From positions 45,512 to 109,511 of the forward strand of contig JAGSGY010000008.1 in the NCBI GenBank assembly GCA_023954855.1: a stretch of DNA of 64,000 bases, read 5' to 3'. Below, one piece after another: positions 1 through 7,976 of the stretch (its first letter is position 1; the number at the start of each line of letters is the position of its first letter). This DNA is from Pseudomonadota bacterium (lineage in GTDB: Bacteria; Myxococcota_A; UBA796; GCA-2862545). Made by a program: the position numbers and the translations under genes. The notes under the pieces were generated by a model. It saw only the letters and a list, made by a program, of their open reading frames with translations. It was not told where the DNA came from and made no database searches.

Positions 1-1
1 G

Positions 2-391
2 CGAGTCAAGAGCCTCACCACACTCGGCACGCCCCACCATGGCACCTGGACCGCGGCGCTCGGGGCGATCGGACTCGGCGCAGTCGGCTGGGGAACCAGC
101 GTCCGCGAGCTGTTGCCACGGAGCAAGACCATCAAGCGCCTGACGAGCGAGCGCTTCCCCGACCACATCCCGCTGACGAGCATCTACTCGCGCGCCGATC
201 TGGTCTGCCCGTGGTGGCACGCCGCCCTGCACCCCTCGCCCGAGCAGAAGGGTATGCACACGATCGAGGTACCCGGCGTGGGCCACTCGGAGCTGACCTG
301 GAATCCCGCGGTCTACCGTCAGGTCAAGATCGCACTCGATGATGCGAGCGCGCACTGGAACGCCCGCGCCAAGCTCGCAAAGGCCGTCTAG
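2..391 (+). CDS. Lipase-like alpha/beta hydrolase, C-terminal part (5' truncated by window edge)
   Basis: The reading frame is open from the first bases of the window, so only the last 129 residues are present. The visible part has features of triacylglycerol-lipase or esterase alpha/beta hydrolases: a TTLGTPHHGTW strand-turn, which in this family follows the nucleophile elbow; an SIYSRADLVCP segment, which fits the acid-bearing strand; and GVGHSEL near the end, carrying the probable catalytic histidine. The serine nucleophile must lie upstream of the window. A membrane-like stretch (AALGAIGLGAVGWG) sits where a lid would be. The stop overlaps by four bases the stop of the convergent SRPBCC gene. 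Substrate is unknown. Confidence 0.75.
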   Translation, partial: RVKSLTTLGTPHHGTWTAALGAIGLGAVGWGTSVRELLPRSKTIKRLTSERFPDHIPLTSIYSRADLVCPWWHAALHPSPEQKGMHTIEVPGVGHSELTWNPAVYRQVKIALDDASAHWNARAKLAKAV

Positions 392-804
392 TCTTCGAGC
401 GAGCCACGGAGCGCACGGAGCGCCTGACGCCAGCCCTTCTCGAGAGCGGCGCGCTCTTCTTCATCGTCAAGCACGCCTGGCCCGCTGTGCACGATCGCAA
501 CCCGTGTCTCGTCGCCATCGCGAGCGACGGTGAACTGGACGCGGGTGCCCTTGGTCGGCGCAGGACTCGTGCTGTCCCACTTGATCTCGATCTTACGAGT
601 CGGACGAAGCTCATGGAACATGCCCACTTCTTCGATCATCTCGCCGTCGTCGCCCTCGCTCTTGAGGACCACGCGTCCGCCCTTCTCTGCGACCAGACGC
701 GCCTCGTCCACCCACCAGGAGGTCAAGCCCTCTTCGGTGGTGAGGGCACGCCAAACAGCGCGAGCCGGGGCCGCGATGTTGATCTGATGGCGAATCGCCG
801 GCAT
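388..804 (-). CDS. SRPBCC / AHSA1-like domain protein
   Basis: A 138-residue single-domain protein of the START-like SRPBCC fold (AHSA1 or polyketide-cyclase type). Seen: an N-terminal IRHQINIAAPARAVWRALT strand-helix, the TSWWVDEA segment common in AHSA1 proteins, strands ending in RVQFTVARDGDETRVAIVHSG, and a long C-terminal helix (EEERAALEKGWRQAL). I chose the ATG at 804 because AGGAG lies five bases upstream; a GTG two codons earlier would bury the Shine-Dalgarno. Such proteins bind hydrophobic ligands or assist stress responses; the ligand is not predictable. It appears to be a single-gene unit. Confidence 0.85.
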   Translation of the reverse strand: MPAIRHQINIAAPARAVWRALTTEEGLTSWWVDEARLVAEKGGRVVLKSEGDDGEMIEEVGMFHELRPTRKIEIKWDSTSPAPTKGTRVQFTVARDGDETRVAIVHSGPGVLDDEEERAALEKGWRQALRALRGSLED

Positions 805-864
805 CCGCACTCCTGAGGGCCGTTGGCAGCATGCCGGGCCCGTTGCTGCAACGCGGCTAACCCC

Positions 865-1857
865 TCAACGGGGCGACAGCACGTAGACGCCGCCTTCTCC
901 TGGAGCACCAGCCGCCACCAAGCCCGCAGGCGAGACCGCCAGAGAGAAGCCAAGCGACTCTCGGCGCTGGCCTTTCTGGCTCGCAACAGCCAGGTCCAAT
1001 GACAACGGCGCGGCGTACCATCCGACCCAGCCGGCACCGTCGTACGCCTGTGGAGCGCCAACCACGAGCGCTGCGCCCGCACACGCGAGTGCCTGGCCCG
1101 CTCGGCCTTGCGGCGGCGTGAGCACCGCAGTGGGTTGGCTTAAGTCGACGTCCGCCAGATTGTCGACCAGGAACAAGAGCACGCGACTCTGTCCCGGGGC
1201 CCCGACGGCCAGGTCCAGGTCCCCGTCCTCGTCCATGTCGCAGAGAGCGAGTGCGCGGCCCACCTCGAGCTCTCCTGGGATCGTCCCTGCCTCAGTCCAG
1301 AGCCCGCCGCCACGGAGGCCTCCCACCAGCTGTTCCCCGGAGCCGAAGTCTCCTGCCGCAAGGGAGACGAGGCGCTCCGGCGTCTCGAGAAGAGTCTCGT
1401 CCAACATCACGCCGTCGACGCGCACCGAAGCGATCCCCCGGGCCGTGGCGACCGGATGGCTTCCGGCAGACTCATCGCCTGTCCCTGCCCAGAGGACCTC
1501 ACCGGTCTGTCCGAGCACCTTTCCGCCACCATCGCGCGGCGAAGCAACGAGCTCGGGTCCAAGCGCACTTCCGGTGAAGCTGTCAGCGGGCCCTGAGATT
1601 CGCTGCTCGCCATCAACCCAAACCCCGGGCGAGGGCCCAAGAGGCGCTCCGACGGCGAGGTCGTCACCCCACCAAGCCAGTGCGTGTGCGAAGCCACGAT
1701 CGGGCGGGCCAGACTCGGTGCGAATCAGGCGGAAGGCGCCGCTGGGGTCGCCTCCATCGCAGTCTTGGTCAATGCCATCACCGGGAATCTCAGGCGAGGG
1801 CTCACAGGGCTTCCCGCAACCGGCGCCGAGAACGAGACCCAGCGCGAGCCACCTCAC
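865..1857 (-). CDS. FG-GAP repeat lipoprotein with MopE-like motif
   Basis: A 330-residue predicted lipoprotein. The signal peptide (VRWLALGLVLGAGC) ends in a lipobox with cysteine at about residue 14, followed by a MopE-type acidic metal-binding motif, DGIDQDCDG. The rest is FG-GAP/VCBS-like, with repeated blocks such as DDLAVGAPLG, DLDLAVGAPG and LVVGAPQAYDGAGWVG, which in this family fold into a calcium-binding beta-propeller. The frame is open further upstream, but the GTG at 1857 overlaps the stop of the M50 gene (GTGA) and starts precisely at the signal peptide, so it is the likely start. Last gene of a three-gene chain. Probably surface-exposed adhesion or structural protein. Confidence 0.8.
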   Translation of the reverse strand: MRWLALGLVLGAGCGKPCEPSPEIPGDGIDQDCDGGDPSGAFRLIRTESGPPDRGFAHALAWWGDDLAVGAPLGPSPGVWVDGEQRISGPADSFTGSALGPELVASPRDGGGKVLGQTGEVLWAGTGDESAGSHPVATARGIASVRVDGVMLDETLLETPERLVSLAAGDFGSGEQLVGGLRGGGLWTEAGTIPGELEVGRALALCDMDEDGDLDLAVGAPGQSRVLLFLVDNLADVDLSQPTAVLTPPQGRAGQALACAGAALVVGAPQAYDGAGWVGWYAAPLSLDLAVASQKGQRRESLGFSLAVSPAGLVAAGAPGEGGVYVLSPR

Positions 1858-2471
1858 TGGAGGCGCTGCCAGTTCTGATAGGCGAAGAGCGCGCCGAACA
1901 GTGGAATGAACCAGGAGCCGATCATCAGGCCGAGCACCACCAGTGCGCCGCCTCCAACCATGCCGACCTGGTGGGTCCAACCCCATGCCTTGGACGGCCA
2001 CCGCAGCGAGAGCAGATGGCCGAGGGCCGTGCCGCCGTCCATCGGGAAGATCGGGAGCAGGTTGAACACGCCCCAGAAGAAGTTGAGGAACACCAGGTAG
2101 GCCATCAGCTTCGGCATCGAGCCAGGCGCACCGACCGGCGTGAACGACAGTCCGAGGGCGAGCACGCCGAAGGCAAACCCGGCAAACGGCCCAGCCAGTG
2201 ACATCACGATGGCCTGTTTGTGGGTGGGCCTACCCGCCGAATGGGTCAGTCCGCCAAAGCCGTGAATGGTGATGGATACCTGACTTCTGCCCTGCCGCAT
2301 CGCGACCAGAGCATGCCCACCCTCGTGAACGAGAATCGATACGAAGAAGGCGAGCACTACAATGACCATGCCCACCGGCGTGCTCTCTGCGTAGTACGCG
2401 TAAAACCCGACGAGAAATAGGAAGCTCGGGTCAATGCGGACGGGAATTCCGAACAAGGAAATATGGAGCAT
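1854..2471 (-). CDS. M50 family (site-2) membrane metalloprotease
   Basis: A 205-residue polytopic protein with the minimal site-2 protease core. The zinc-binding motif HEGGH (HExxH) lies in the second transmembrane helix, after ILV, and the third zinc ligand is in FNLLPIFPMDGG (the family's NPxDG-like motif) in a later helix. About five to six hydrophobic helices are visible. No PDZ or CBS domain, so it is a compact form. Its ATG overlaps the stop of the upstream zinc-ribbon gene (TGATG), and its own stop overlaps the GTG of the FG-GAP lipoprotein. It probably cleaves transmembrane substrates; no substrate is evident here. Confidence 0.88.
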   Translation of the reverse strand: MLHISLFGIPVRIDPSFLFLVGFYAYYAESTPVGMVIVVLAFFVSILVHEGGHALVAMRQGRSQVSITIHGFGGLTHSAGRPTHKQAIVMSLAGPFAGFAFGVLALGLSFTPVGAPGSMPKLMAYLVFLNFFWGVFNLLPIFPMDGGTALGHLLSLRWPSKAWGWTHQVGMVGGGALVVLGLMIGSWFIPLFGALFAYQNWQRLQ

Positions 2472-2950
2472 CAGCTCACTCTTCGGGGGATCAGACGGAA
2501 GGGGCCCAGGATTCGGGCGAGGTGACCGCGGGCGGGATTGTCGAGCACGTATGCATCCACGTCGGCGAAGACCAGTGCGTTCATGCCCGCCGCAGCTGGA
2601 GGGCGGTACCGAAGCGCCTCTAGCGCATGTTGTTCACCACAAACACAAGCGAGCGTAGGCGCGCCACCCTCCCGCCAAGCCGCGAGCGCGCCTCCGAGAC
2701 GAGAGACCACGGGTTCGTCGGTAACGGGACACCGGACCGAGAAGCCGCCTTGCTGATTTCCGTAGATGGTGGGTCCGGCCCGATCTAGCCGAGCGCGCGC
2801 AAAGGACGGCAAGCCCTCAGCGTCTGCGGGGGTGCCGTCGTCGGCAAACAGCCCTACATCGACCATCGCCTGCCAGGCAGTCGCGGGAATCTCATGGGTC
2901 GGTGACTCCGGCACAAGCAGGAGGTCGAGTCGGCGGCTCACGTGCGGCAC
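2471..2950 (-). CDS. Hypothetical protein with zinc-ribbon-like cysteines
   Basis: A 159-residue protein I do not recognise. It has one possible metal-binding knuckle pair: VRCPVTDEP and, some 25 residues later, ACVCGEQH, giving three cysteines plus a histidine in a zinc-ribbon-like arrangement. The flanks are predicted soluble alpha/beta sequence with no signal peptide. Start choice is uncertain: GTG at 2950 has AGGGG nearby but too close, and a second in-frame GTG lies at 2941. It is translationally coupled to the M50 protease gene by a TGATG overlap, so the two products may work together. Confidence 0.6.
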   Translation of the reverse strand: MPHVSRRLDLLLVPESPTHEIPATAWQAMVDVGLFADDGTPADAEGLPSFARARLDRAGPTIYGNQQGGFSVRCPVTDEPVVSRLGGALAAWREGGAPTLACVCGEQHALEALRYRPPAAAGMNALVFADVDAYVLDNPARGHLARILGPFRLIPRRVS

Positions 2951-3054
2951 ACCCCTGCTCTATCCCGTCACCAGGTCCGGCTCACGTTCCGCAAGGTTGC
3001 CCACGTCGATGCCGTGGGCCAAATTGAACATAGGCGTCTCCCGAGGCTGCAATC

Positions 3055-4737
3055 TTGCCTGTCGACGAACACCCCAACGACACGAACTGGACGCCGCGTC
3101 CTCAAGGGCGGTCCAACCCATGGACGTGGATCGGATCGGTGGTGCTACACGCGGCCCTTCTCGGCCTGGGGCCCTGCTCGCCGGACGAGTGGAGCCAAGG
3201 ACCGACTCTAGAGCGGGTAGAGCTCGTTCTCCTCAGTGCCGATGACGCTCCGACACGCGCGCCGTTGGCCGCGGACAGCACCGGGACCGACCAAAAGGGA
3301 ACGGGCCCAAGCGCACCGACAGGTGCCAGCGCCGCGCGCGGCACCGCAAGCACAGCAGCCATGTCGGGCCCAGCGGCCTCAACGACAAAGACAGCCCCGT
3401 CTCCATCCCCTAGGCCTGCTCCACCGACGGACCTTCAGGCTAGGCAAGCCCCCGCTCAACCGGGGGCATTCACGGCCGATGACACACGGCCAGCGCCTGA
3501 TCCTTCCCCTTCCAAGGCGGCGGACCCAGCGACCGAGACGACCGCCGAGCCCCTAATGCCAGAGCCTGAGGAGCACGGTGACATGGAGCGATACGTCCAT
3601 GCTGGGGCCAATCAGGAGGAGGCAGCCCCCGCCGAGAATGCTGCGCTCAGCAGTGCGGACCGACGGGCCGACGTCGACCAGCGCTCCACCGTGATTGCCA
3701 GCGCTGAGGGCGCACTCGCTCCCCCGTCGGCAACCGCGGGCACTCCGGGGAGTCACGCGGGACAACGCCCCATGGAGGATGGGCGTGAACACGACCCCGA
3801 GCCCGTCCACGCCGAGAGTGCCGCAGCAGCCGATGCGGCCAAACCATCGGCCCCGGACACATCGAACCCGACGGACGCAGCGCACGGCCGTGTCGCTCAA
3901 GGGGCGCACGAATTCGCGCCTGCGTTGGACAGCGAGCCCGTCCCTGCCGCCCGGCAGCGACATTCCGCCGCGGCAGCCGCACCATCCATTTATTCCCCCC
4001 CCGAGAGCGGCCGGGACCTTCCGACAGTCGACGTTCCGGATTGGTGGGAGGCCGGGGCAAGCCGGCCCGCAGCGGTGAGCGCACCCTCCCCGGTAACTCC
4101 GGCAGCACCCGAACAGCCCGCGGTCGTCGCCCCCGAAGAGCCAGCAACGCCGCCCTCGATCGATACGCAAGCCATCGAAGACATCGACGACGACGCTGTG
4201 GCAGAAGCCTCGCCCAGCGAGACCGAGTCCACTGGCGATGCGGATGAAGCCTCCGAGGCCGACGAGCAGACCGAGGGCCAACGCGACACTCCCCTCAAGG
4301 CGCCGACCGACCTGTTTCGTGAGTCGATGGGCTGGCGCGCAGGTGGAAGCCCGGGGCAAGACGCCTCTGGAGCGTCTACGGCCTCCAATCAGGTCGTGAC
4401 CGAGAAAGAGGCCACCGCCGCCGTTGCAAAGGTCAACACCCGCCAGACACCGCGCGGCGTTTATGCCGCTCACATCGAGCGCACGTTGATCGATGGCTGG
4501 TATGCAACCGACATCTCCATTGAACAGCGCACCCTCGGCGCCCATGGCCAAGTCACTGTGCTGTTTCGGATTCGCCGAAGTGGACGGGTCGCCGACTTGG
4601 TGCTGACCAAGAGCTCCGGCGACGCGCACATGGATCACCTCGCCCTGACCTCTGTGCCCAAGCGGTTTGCCCGCTTCCCGAGCGATCTGCGCGAACGGTT
4701 TCTGATCTTCGAGTGGACCTTCCACTATCGCGACTGA
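3055..4737 (+). CDS. TonB-like energy transducer with long Pro/Ala linker
   Basis: A 560-residue protein with a short cytoplasmic N-terminus, a single membrane helix (TWIGSVVLHAALLGLG, about residues 25-42), a very long Pro/Ala/Glu/Thr-rich low-complexity linker (about 60-440), and a C-terminal TonB-like domain (IERTLIDGWYATDISIEQ to the end). The C-terminal strands (GQVTVLFRIRRSGRVADL, HLALTSVPKRFARFP) match the TonB/AgmX C-terminal fold. In-frame TAG at 3031 limits the start; TTG at 3055, with GAGG eight bases upstream, is the only reasonable one. No exbB or exbD gene is in the window. It is adjacent to a second TonB-like gene. Confidence 0.75.
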   Translation: MPVDEHPNDTNWTPRPQGRSNPWTWIGSVVLHAALLGLGPCSPDEWSQGPTLERVELVLLSADDAPTRAPLAADSTGTDQKGTGPSAPTGASAARGTASTAAMSGPAASTTKTAPSPSPRPAPPTDLQARQAPAQPGAFTADDTRPAPDPSPSKAADPATETTAEPLMPEPEEHGDMERYVHAGANQEEAAPAENAALSSADRRADVDQRSTVIASAEGALAPPSATAGTPGSHAGQRPMEDGREHDPEPVHAESAAAADAAKPSAPDTSNPTDAAHGRVAQGAHEFAPALDSEPVPAARQRHSAAAAAPSIYSPPESGRDLPTVDVPDWWEAGASRPAAVSAPSPVTPAAPEQPAVVAPEEPATPPSIDTQAIEDIDDDAVAEASPSETESTGDADEASEADEQTEGQRDTPLKAPTDLFRESMGWRAGGSPGQDASGASTASNQVVTEKEATAAVAKVNTRQTPRGVYAAHIERTLIDGWYATDISIEQRTLGAHGQVTVLFRIRRSGRVADLVLTKSSGDAHMDHLALTSVPKRFARFPSDLRERFLIFEWTFHYRD

Positions 4738-4831
4738 GGGGAAGCCCGGCGCTCGGTCCATCGAGCCCGTAGTTCTGTCCCAACCCATCACGACGGTGGA
4801 GCCTGGGCCCAACGTCGGGTAGATCGAAGGT

Positions 4832-4838
4832 AGAGGAG
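4832..4838 (+). promoter_or_regulatory. Strong Shine-Dalgarno AGAGGAG preceding an AUC codon
   Basis: AGAGGAG is followed after six bases by ATC at 4845, in frame with the second TonB-like gene. No ATG, GTG or TTG lies at a usable distance; the first canonical codon in frame is GTG at 4920, more than 80 bases downstream and inside the membrane helix. The site supports an AUC start for the gene. Confidence 0.5.
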
Positions 4839-4844
4839 TCTCGT

Positions 4845-5879
4845 ATCCGTTCCCCGTCCCGCCTCACCAAGCGCCCCCGCAACCGCCTCGCGGGTCTGCT
4901 GCCGTTTGCGCTGTACGCGGTGGCGCTGCACGGACTGGGGACGCTCGCAGCGATTCGCTATGGCGACGCTTTGTTTCCCGCACCGCCTCCGGGTGAGCCG
5001 ATTCAGCTCGTGATGATCAAGGTCCCAGAACCTGAGAAACCACTTGAAGAACAACCCGAGGAGCCAGACTGGGAGGGGCAGATCGTCGAGACACCCGACC
5101 CCAAGGAAGAGGTCCCGCCCCCCGAGGATGCCGAGTACCTGGCCGAGCAAAACGAACGCGTGGAAGAAGAGACCCGCGCTCGCGACACCCGAATCAACCC
5201 AGAGGTCCTCACCAAGGAATTCAGCCCCGAAGACGAGATGCAGCAGGAAGATCTGGTGGACGTCGACGTGACGCAGCCAAGCACAGGGGCACAGGTAGGC
5301 AATGACCGCTTCGACCCCGCGGAGGATGGCAGCCTAGCCGCTCTCCCCTCACCTTGGCGCTTCACAAACCGGGAGGGCTTCGAGGCACCGGTCCCAGCAG
5401 CCTCCACCCAGTCCGTGATCGCGGGTGCTCCGCAAGCCGATCTGCTCAACGAGAAGCCCGATGTGCAGACCAACCTGAACACCAAAGAGTTTCTCTACGC
5501 GAGCTACCTGCTCCAGATTCGGCGACTGGTGGCGTTCTACTGGGAGCAAAACCTGGACAATCTCTCGAGCTCGGTGCGGCTCATCAAGCCTCGCTACACG
5601 ACCAACGTCGAGATTGTCCTCGATCGGAATGGAGCGCTGAGCGGGCTGAAGATCACCGAAGAGTCCGGCTCCAGCGAGCTCGACGAGGCCGTGGTTCGCG
5701 CCTACCGCATCGCGGGTCCGTTCCCTCCTCCGCCAGATGGGCTGGTCTCAGCGGATGGCCGGGCCTACCTGCCGCCCATGGGCTGGGTGGTGAGCGTTGG
5801 ACAGGCTCAGAACCGCTACCAGGGCATTGACCCCCGCGCGGGCGTTCGCTTCCCAGGACTGCTCAAGAGTCCCCGCTAG
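4845..5879 (+). CDS. Second TonB family protein (probable AUC start)
   Basis: A 344-residue protein. From ATC at 4845 the N-terminus is RSRSRLTKRPRNRLAG followed by a membrane helix (LLPFALYAVALHGLGTLAA): a basic anchor then a single span, as in TonB. Starting at the first canonical codon (GTG 4920) would remove the basic residues and half the helix. A Pro/Glu linker follows (PEPEKPLEEQPEEP), then the TonB C-terminal domain (about 210-310), with TTNVEIVLDRNGALSGLKI and LDEAVVRAYRIAGPFPPPP typical of the fold. It probably couples the proton-motive force to the outer membrane or links both membranes. The stop overlaps that of convergent tatC. Confidence 0.75.
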   Translation: MRSPSRLTKRPRNRLAGLLPFALYAVALHGLGTLAAIRYGDALFPAPPPGEPIQLVMIKVPEPEKPLEEQPEEPDWEGQIVETPDPKEEVPPPEDAEYLAEQNERVEEETRARDTRINPEVLTKEFSPEDEMQQEDLVDVDVTQPSTGAQVGNDRFDPAEDGSLAALPSPWRFTNREGFEAPVPAASTQSVIAGAPQADLLNEKPDVQTNLNTKEFLYASYLLQIRRLVAFYWEQNLDNLSSSVRLIKPRYTTNVEIVLDRNGALSGLKITEESGSSELDEAVVRAYRIAGPFPPPPDGLVSADGRAYLPPMGWVVSVGQAQNRYQGIDPRAGVRFPGLLKSPR

Positions 5880-6754
5880 GTCGACAGCTCGGTCGACTCC
5901 TCGGGGAGCGCCGCGTCGCGGTCCTTAGTGCTCCAGATGAAAGCCACCACCACGCCGACCCCGTAGAGAATCACCATCGGAATGCCGAGCAGGATCTGCG
6001 TGAGGATGTCTGGGGGCGTGATGATTGCAGCCACAGCAAAGACGCCAACAATGGCGTAGCGGAAGCCGAAGATCATGTCGCGATGATCGATGAGGCCCAT
6101 CCGCGCGAGAAACCAGGTCGCCACGGGCAGCTGAAAGCAGAGGCCGAAGGCCAGCATGATGCGCACGACCGTGGACAGGTAGCCATCGATCGACAGCATC
6201 GGCTGGGCATCGAGCATCGAGAAGAAGAACGGGAACGCCACCGGGAAGATGACGGTGTAGGCGAACATCGCTCCGGCTAGGAACAGGAAGGTCGATGCAA
6301 AGGTGAGCGGCATCACCACCCGGCGCTCGGAGTCGTAGAGTCCTGGCGCAACGAAGCCCCAGATCTGGTGCGCAATCACTGGCGAGGCCAGGAGTGCACC
6401 TCCGACAAGGCCGACGCGAAGGTAGGTGTACATGCCTTCGAGCGGCGAGCTGGTGATGGCGAGCGTGCCCTTGATTTTCTCGGTGGTGCCCATGCCGGCG
6501 CCAGCCAGGGCGGCGCGGATCGGAGCGGAGAGCTGGTCGTAGAGGGCATCGGGCTCCGGGTAGACGATGCCGCTGTCGAGCACCTGCCGAACCGGTGCAG
6601 TGAGCATTGCGTACAGCCACTCGGTGAAGATGAGCGACACCAGCATGCCCACCGCCAGAGCCACCATCATGATCACCAGCCGATTGCGAAGCTCTCGAAG
6701 GTGGTCCATCAGCGGCATGCGGTGCTGCTCGACTTGTTCAGCTGGCGCACTCAT
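5876..6754 (-). CDS. tatC: Sec-independent protein translocase TatC
   Basis: A 292-residue multi-spanning protein, the substrate-recognition subunit of the twin-arginine translocase. The conserved N-terminal MPLMDHLRELRNRLV (the family's hLxELRxR motif) precedes six membrane helices. There is an insertion in the first periplasmic loop (about residues 60-100, with VYPEPDALYDQL and GMGTTEKIKG); the conserved FxxxxP and VFAVAAIITPPDILTQ segments are seen later. Its ATG overlaps the stop of tatB (ATGA). It ends tail-to-tail with the TonB-like gene. No tatA is visible nearby. Confidence 0.95.
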   Translation of the reverse strand: MSAPAEQVEQHRMPLMDHLRELRNRLVIMMVALAVGMLVSLIFTEWLYAMLTAPVRQVLDSGIVYPEPDALYDQLSAPIRAALAGAGMGTTEKIKGTLAITSSPLEGMYTYLRVGLVGGALLASPVIAHQIWGFVAPGLYDSERRVVMPLTFASTFLFLAGAMFAYTVIFPVAFPFFFSMLDAQPMLSIDGYLSTVVRIMLAFGLCFQLPVATWFLARMGLIDHRDMIFGFRYAIVGVFAVAAIITPPDILTQILLGIPMVILYGVGVVVAFIWSTKDRDAALPEESTELST

Positions 6755-7086
6755 GCGGTCACCTCGGCATCCTCTTCGGCTGTAGCGGCCGGTGGTGGCT
6801 CAGACAGGATCGACGGCTGCGCGACCGCTCCAGGATTGTCCTCTGCAGCCCGGCGCCGCGCTTCAAGAGCCTGATTCCGGCGCTTCTCGAGTTCCTGGAA
6901 CCTCTCGTCGGCATCGACCCGATCGGCCTCGAGAACAAAGGCTCGACGGAGTTCGTCACTGGCTCGGCGCACCTGCCCGTACATCCGCCCAGCCCCCCGA
7001 ATGAGGTGCGGCAGTCGCTCAGGACCCACCACTACGATGAGCAGCACCCCGAGAAGGAAGATCTCGCCAAAGCCCAGACCGAGCAT
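6751..7086 (-). CDS. tatB: Twin-arginine translocase subunit TatB (TatA/B family)
   Basis: A 111-residue protein with the classic TatA/B layout: a short N-terminal helix (MLGLGFGEIFLLGVLLIVVV), the GPERLPHLIRG hinge, and an amphipathic helix followed by a charged coiled coil (ERFQELEKRRNQALEARRR) and a disordered acidic tail. GPERLP with Glu rather than Phe-Gly points to TatB rather than TatA. It is coupled to tatC. The upstream minus-strand gene runs 68 bases into its 5' end, so the two may be co-transcribed. Confidence 0.92.
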   Translation of the reverse strand: MLGLGFGEIFLLGVLLIVVVGPERLPHLIRGAGRMYGQVRRASDELRRAFVLEADRVDADERFQELEKRRNQALEARRRAAEDNPGAVAQPSILSEPPPAATAEEDAEVTA

Positions 7087-7840
7087 GTGCCTCCGTAAAC
7101 CGCCCTGTATCCGGCCAGGGCCCCCGCGACTTGCCCATCGGACTGAGATCGACGCGATTGCCGGCGCTCACTTCCGGCCAAATGCGCAGGCGCTCGTCAT
7201 GCAGGGCACACTGTGCCGCGCGAACGTCGACCCGCCGAAGGCCGGTGAGCTGGCGCACGCGCCTAGGCGAGAGCCCTGTTTCCTCGGCGATGTCTCTTGC
7301 CTGCAACCCGGCCACCAGTGCGAGACGGGCCCTCAGGGCTCGCGTTTTCGGATGTCCGGGGGGAAGCCCTAGGACGGAAGCCGACGCGAGCCTTCGGCGC
7401 TCAGGCGAAGCGTGGACACGAGGCGTCGGCATCGGGCCGCCCCCTAGCGCGAAGTGGAGCTTGCGTGCCTGTGTGGGACGGGCCCGAACCCACCCCGCCC
7501 GTCGAAAGCCCAAGACATCCCGATGCGAGGTCCACGCTCGGGCCAATGGGGCCCCGTGCAGCGCGTTGTGGGCCCAGACCAAACCGTCCAACAGACCCAC
7601 CACACGCTTCACCCGGTGACCCTGCTGGCCCCCTGCCCGCTTGCCCAGGCCCACCGCCACCGCGGCCGCGAAGCGCTCGGGGTCGACGCCGCTCACCACG
7701 ATCCGAAGGCTCGTACCCAGGCCAAAGCCCTCAAGCCGTCCATCCCCACGCGCCGCCGTTCGTGCCAGCGCGCCCACAAAGGCCGCGCGCCACACCAGCT
7801 GCGTATGTCCACTCCAACCCCTGAACTCGATGCTCCACAT
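7019..7840 (-). CDS. RAYT/Y1-transposase-like protein lacking catalytic residues, with HTH
   Basis: A 273-residue protein from the ATG at 7840, which has GGAGG four bases upstream. It seems related to REP-associated tyrosine transposases (Y1_Tnp). The segment LVWAHNALHGAPLARAWTSH, then RDVLGF, follows the family's 'RYIHLNPVRAGLV...PWSSHRAYLG' pattern, and the C-terminal RDIAEETGLSPRRVRQL is a helix-turn-helix placed as in RAYTs. However, where the family has NHxHLLL the protein has GLGTSLRIVV, so the HUH metal site is missing, and no obvious catalytic tyrosine remains. I read it as a domesticated, probably DNA-binding derivative; the assignment rests on pattern similarity only. Its 3' end overlaps tatB. 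Confidence 0.45.
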   Translation of the reverse strand: MWSIEFRGWSGHTQLVWRAAFVGALARTAARGDGRLEGFGLGTSLRIVVSGVDPERFAAAVAVGLGKRAGGQQGHRVKRVVGLLDGLVWAHNALHGAPLARAWTSHRDVLGFRRAGWVRARPTQARKLHFALGGGPMPTPRVHASPERRRLASASVLGLPPGHPKTRALRARLALVAGLQARDIAEETGLSPRRVRQLTGLRRVDVRAAQCALHDERLRIWPEVSAGNRVDLSPMGKSRGPWPDTGRFTEAHARSGLWRDLPSRGAAHRSGGS

Positions 7841-7976
7841 GCGGCCTCCGCCGAGGAGCACACGCAGAGTCCGTGCCAGGCCTACATCCGCATGAACACT
7901 TGGATGTGCCCGCCAACGCCGGCGGCGTGGCGACTTTCGACGCAACGGAGTTCGCCGATTTCGGTCAGGTTCGCCG

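Noticed and set aside
3553..4812. Long minus-strand ORF (419 residues) opposite the first TonB-like gene
   Set aside because: It is the complement of the Pro/Ala-rich linker; composition is Gly/Arg/Cys-rich with no domain, and it has no Shine-Dalgarno. Shadow frame.
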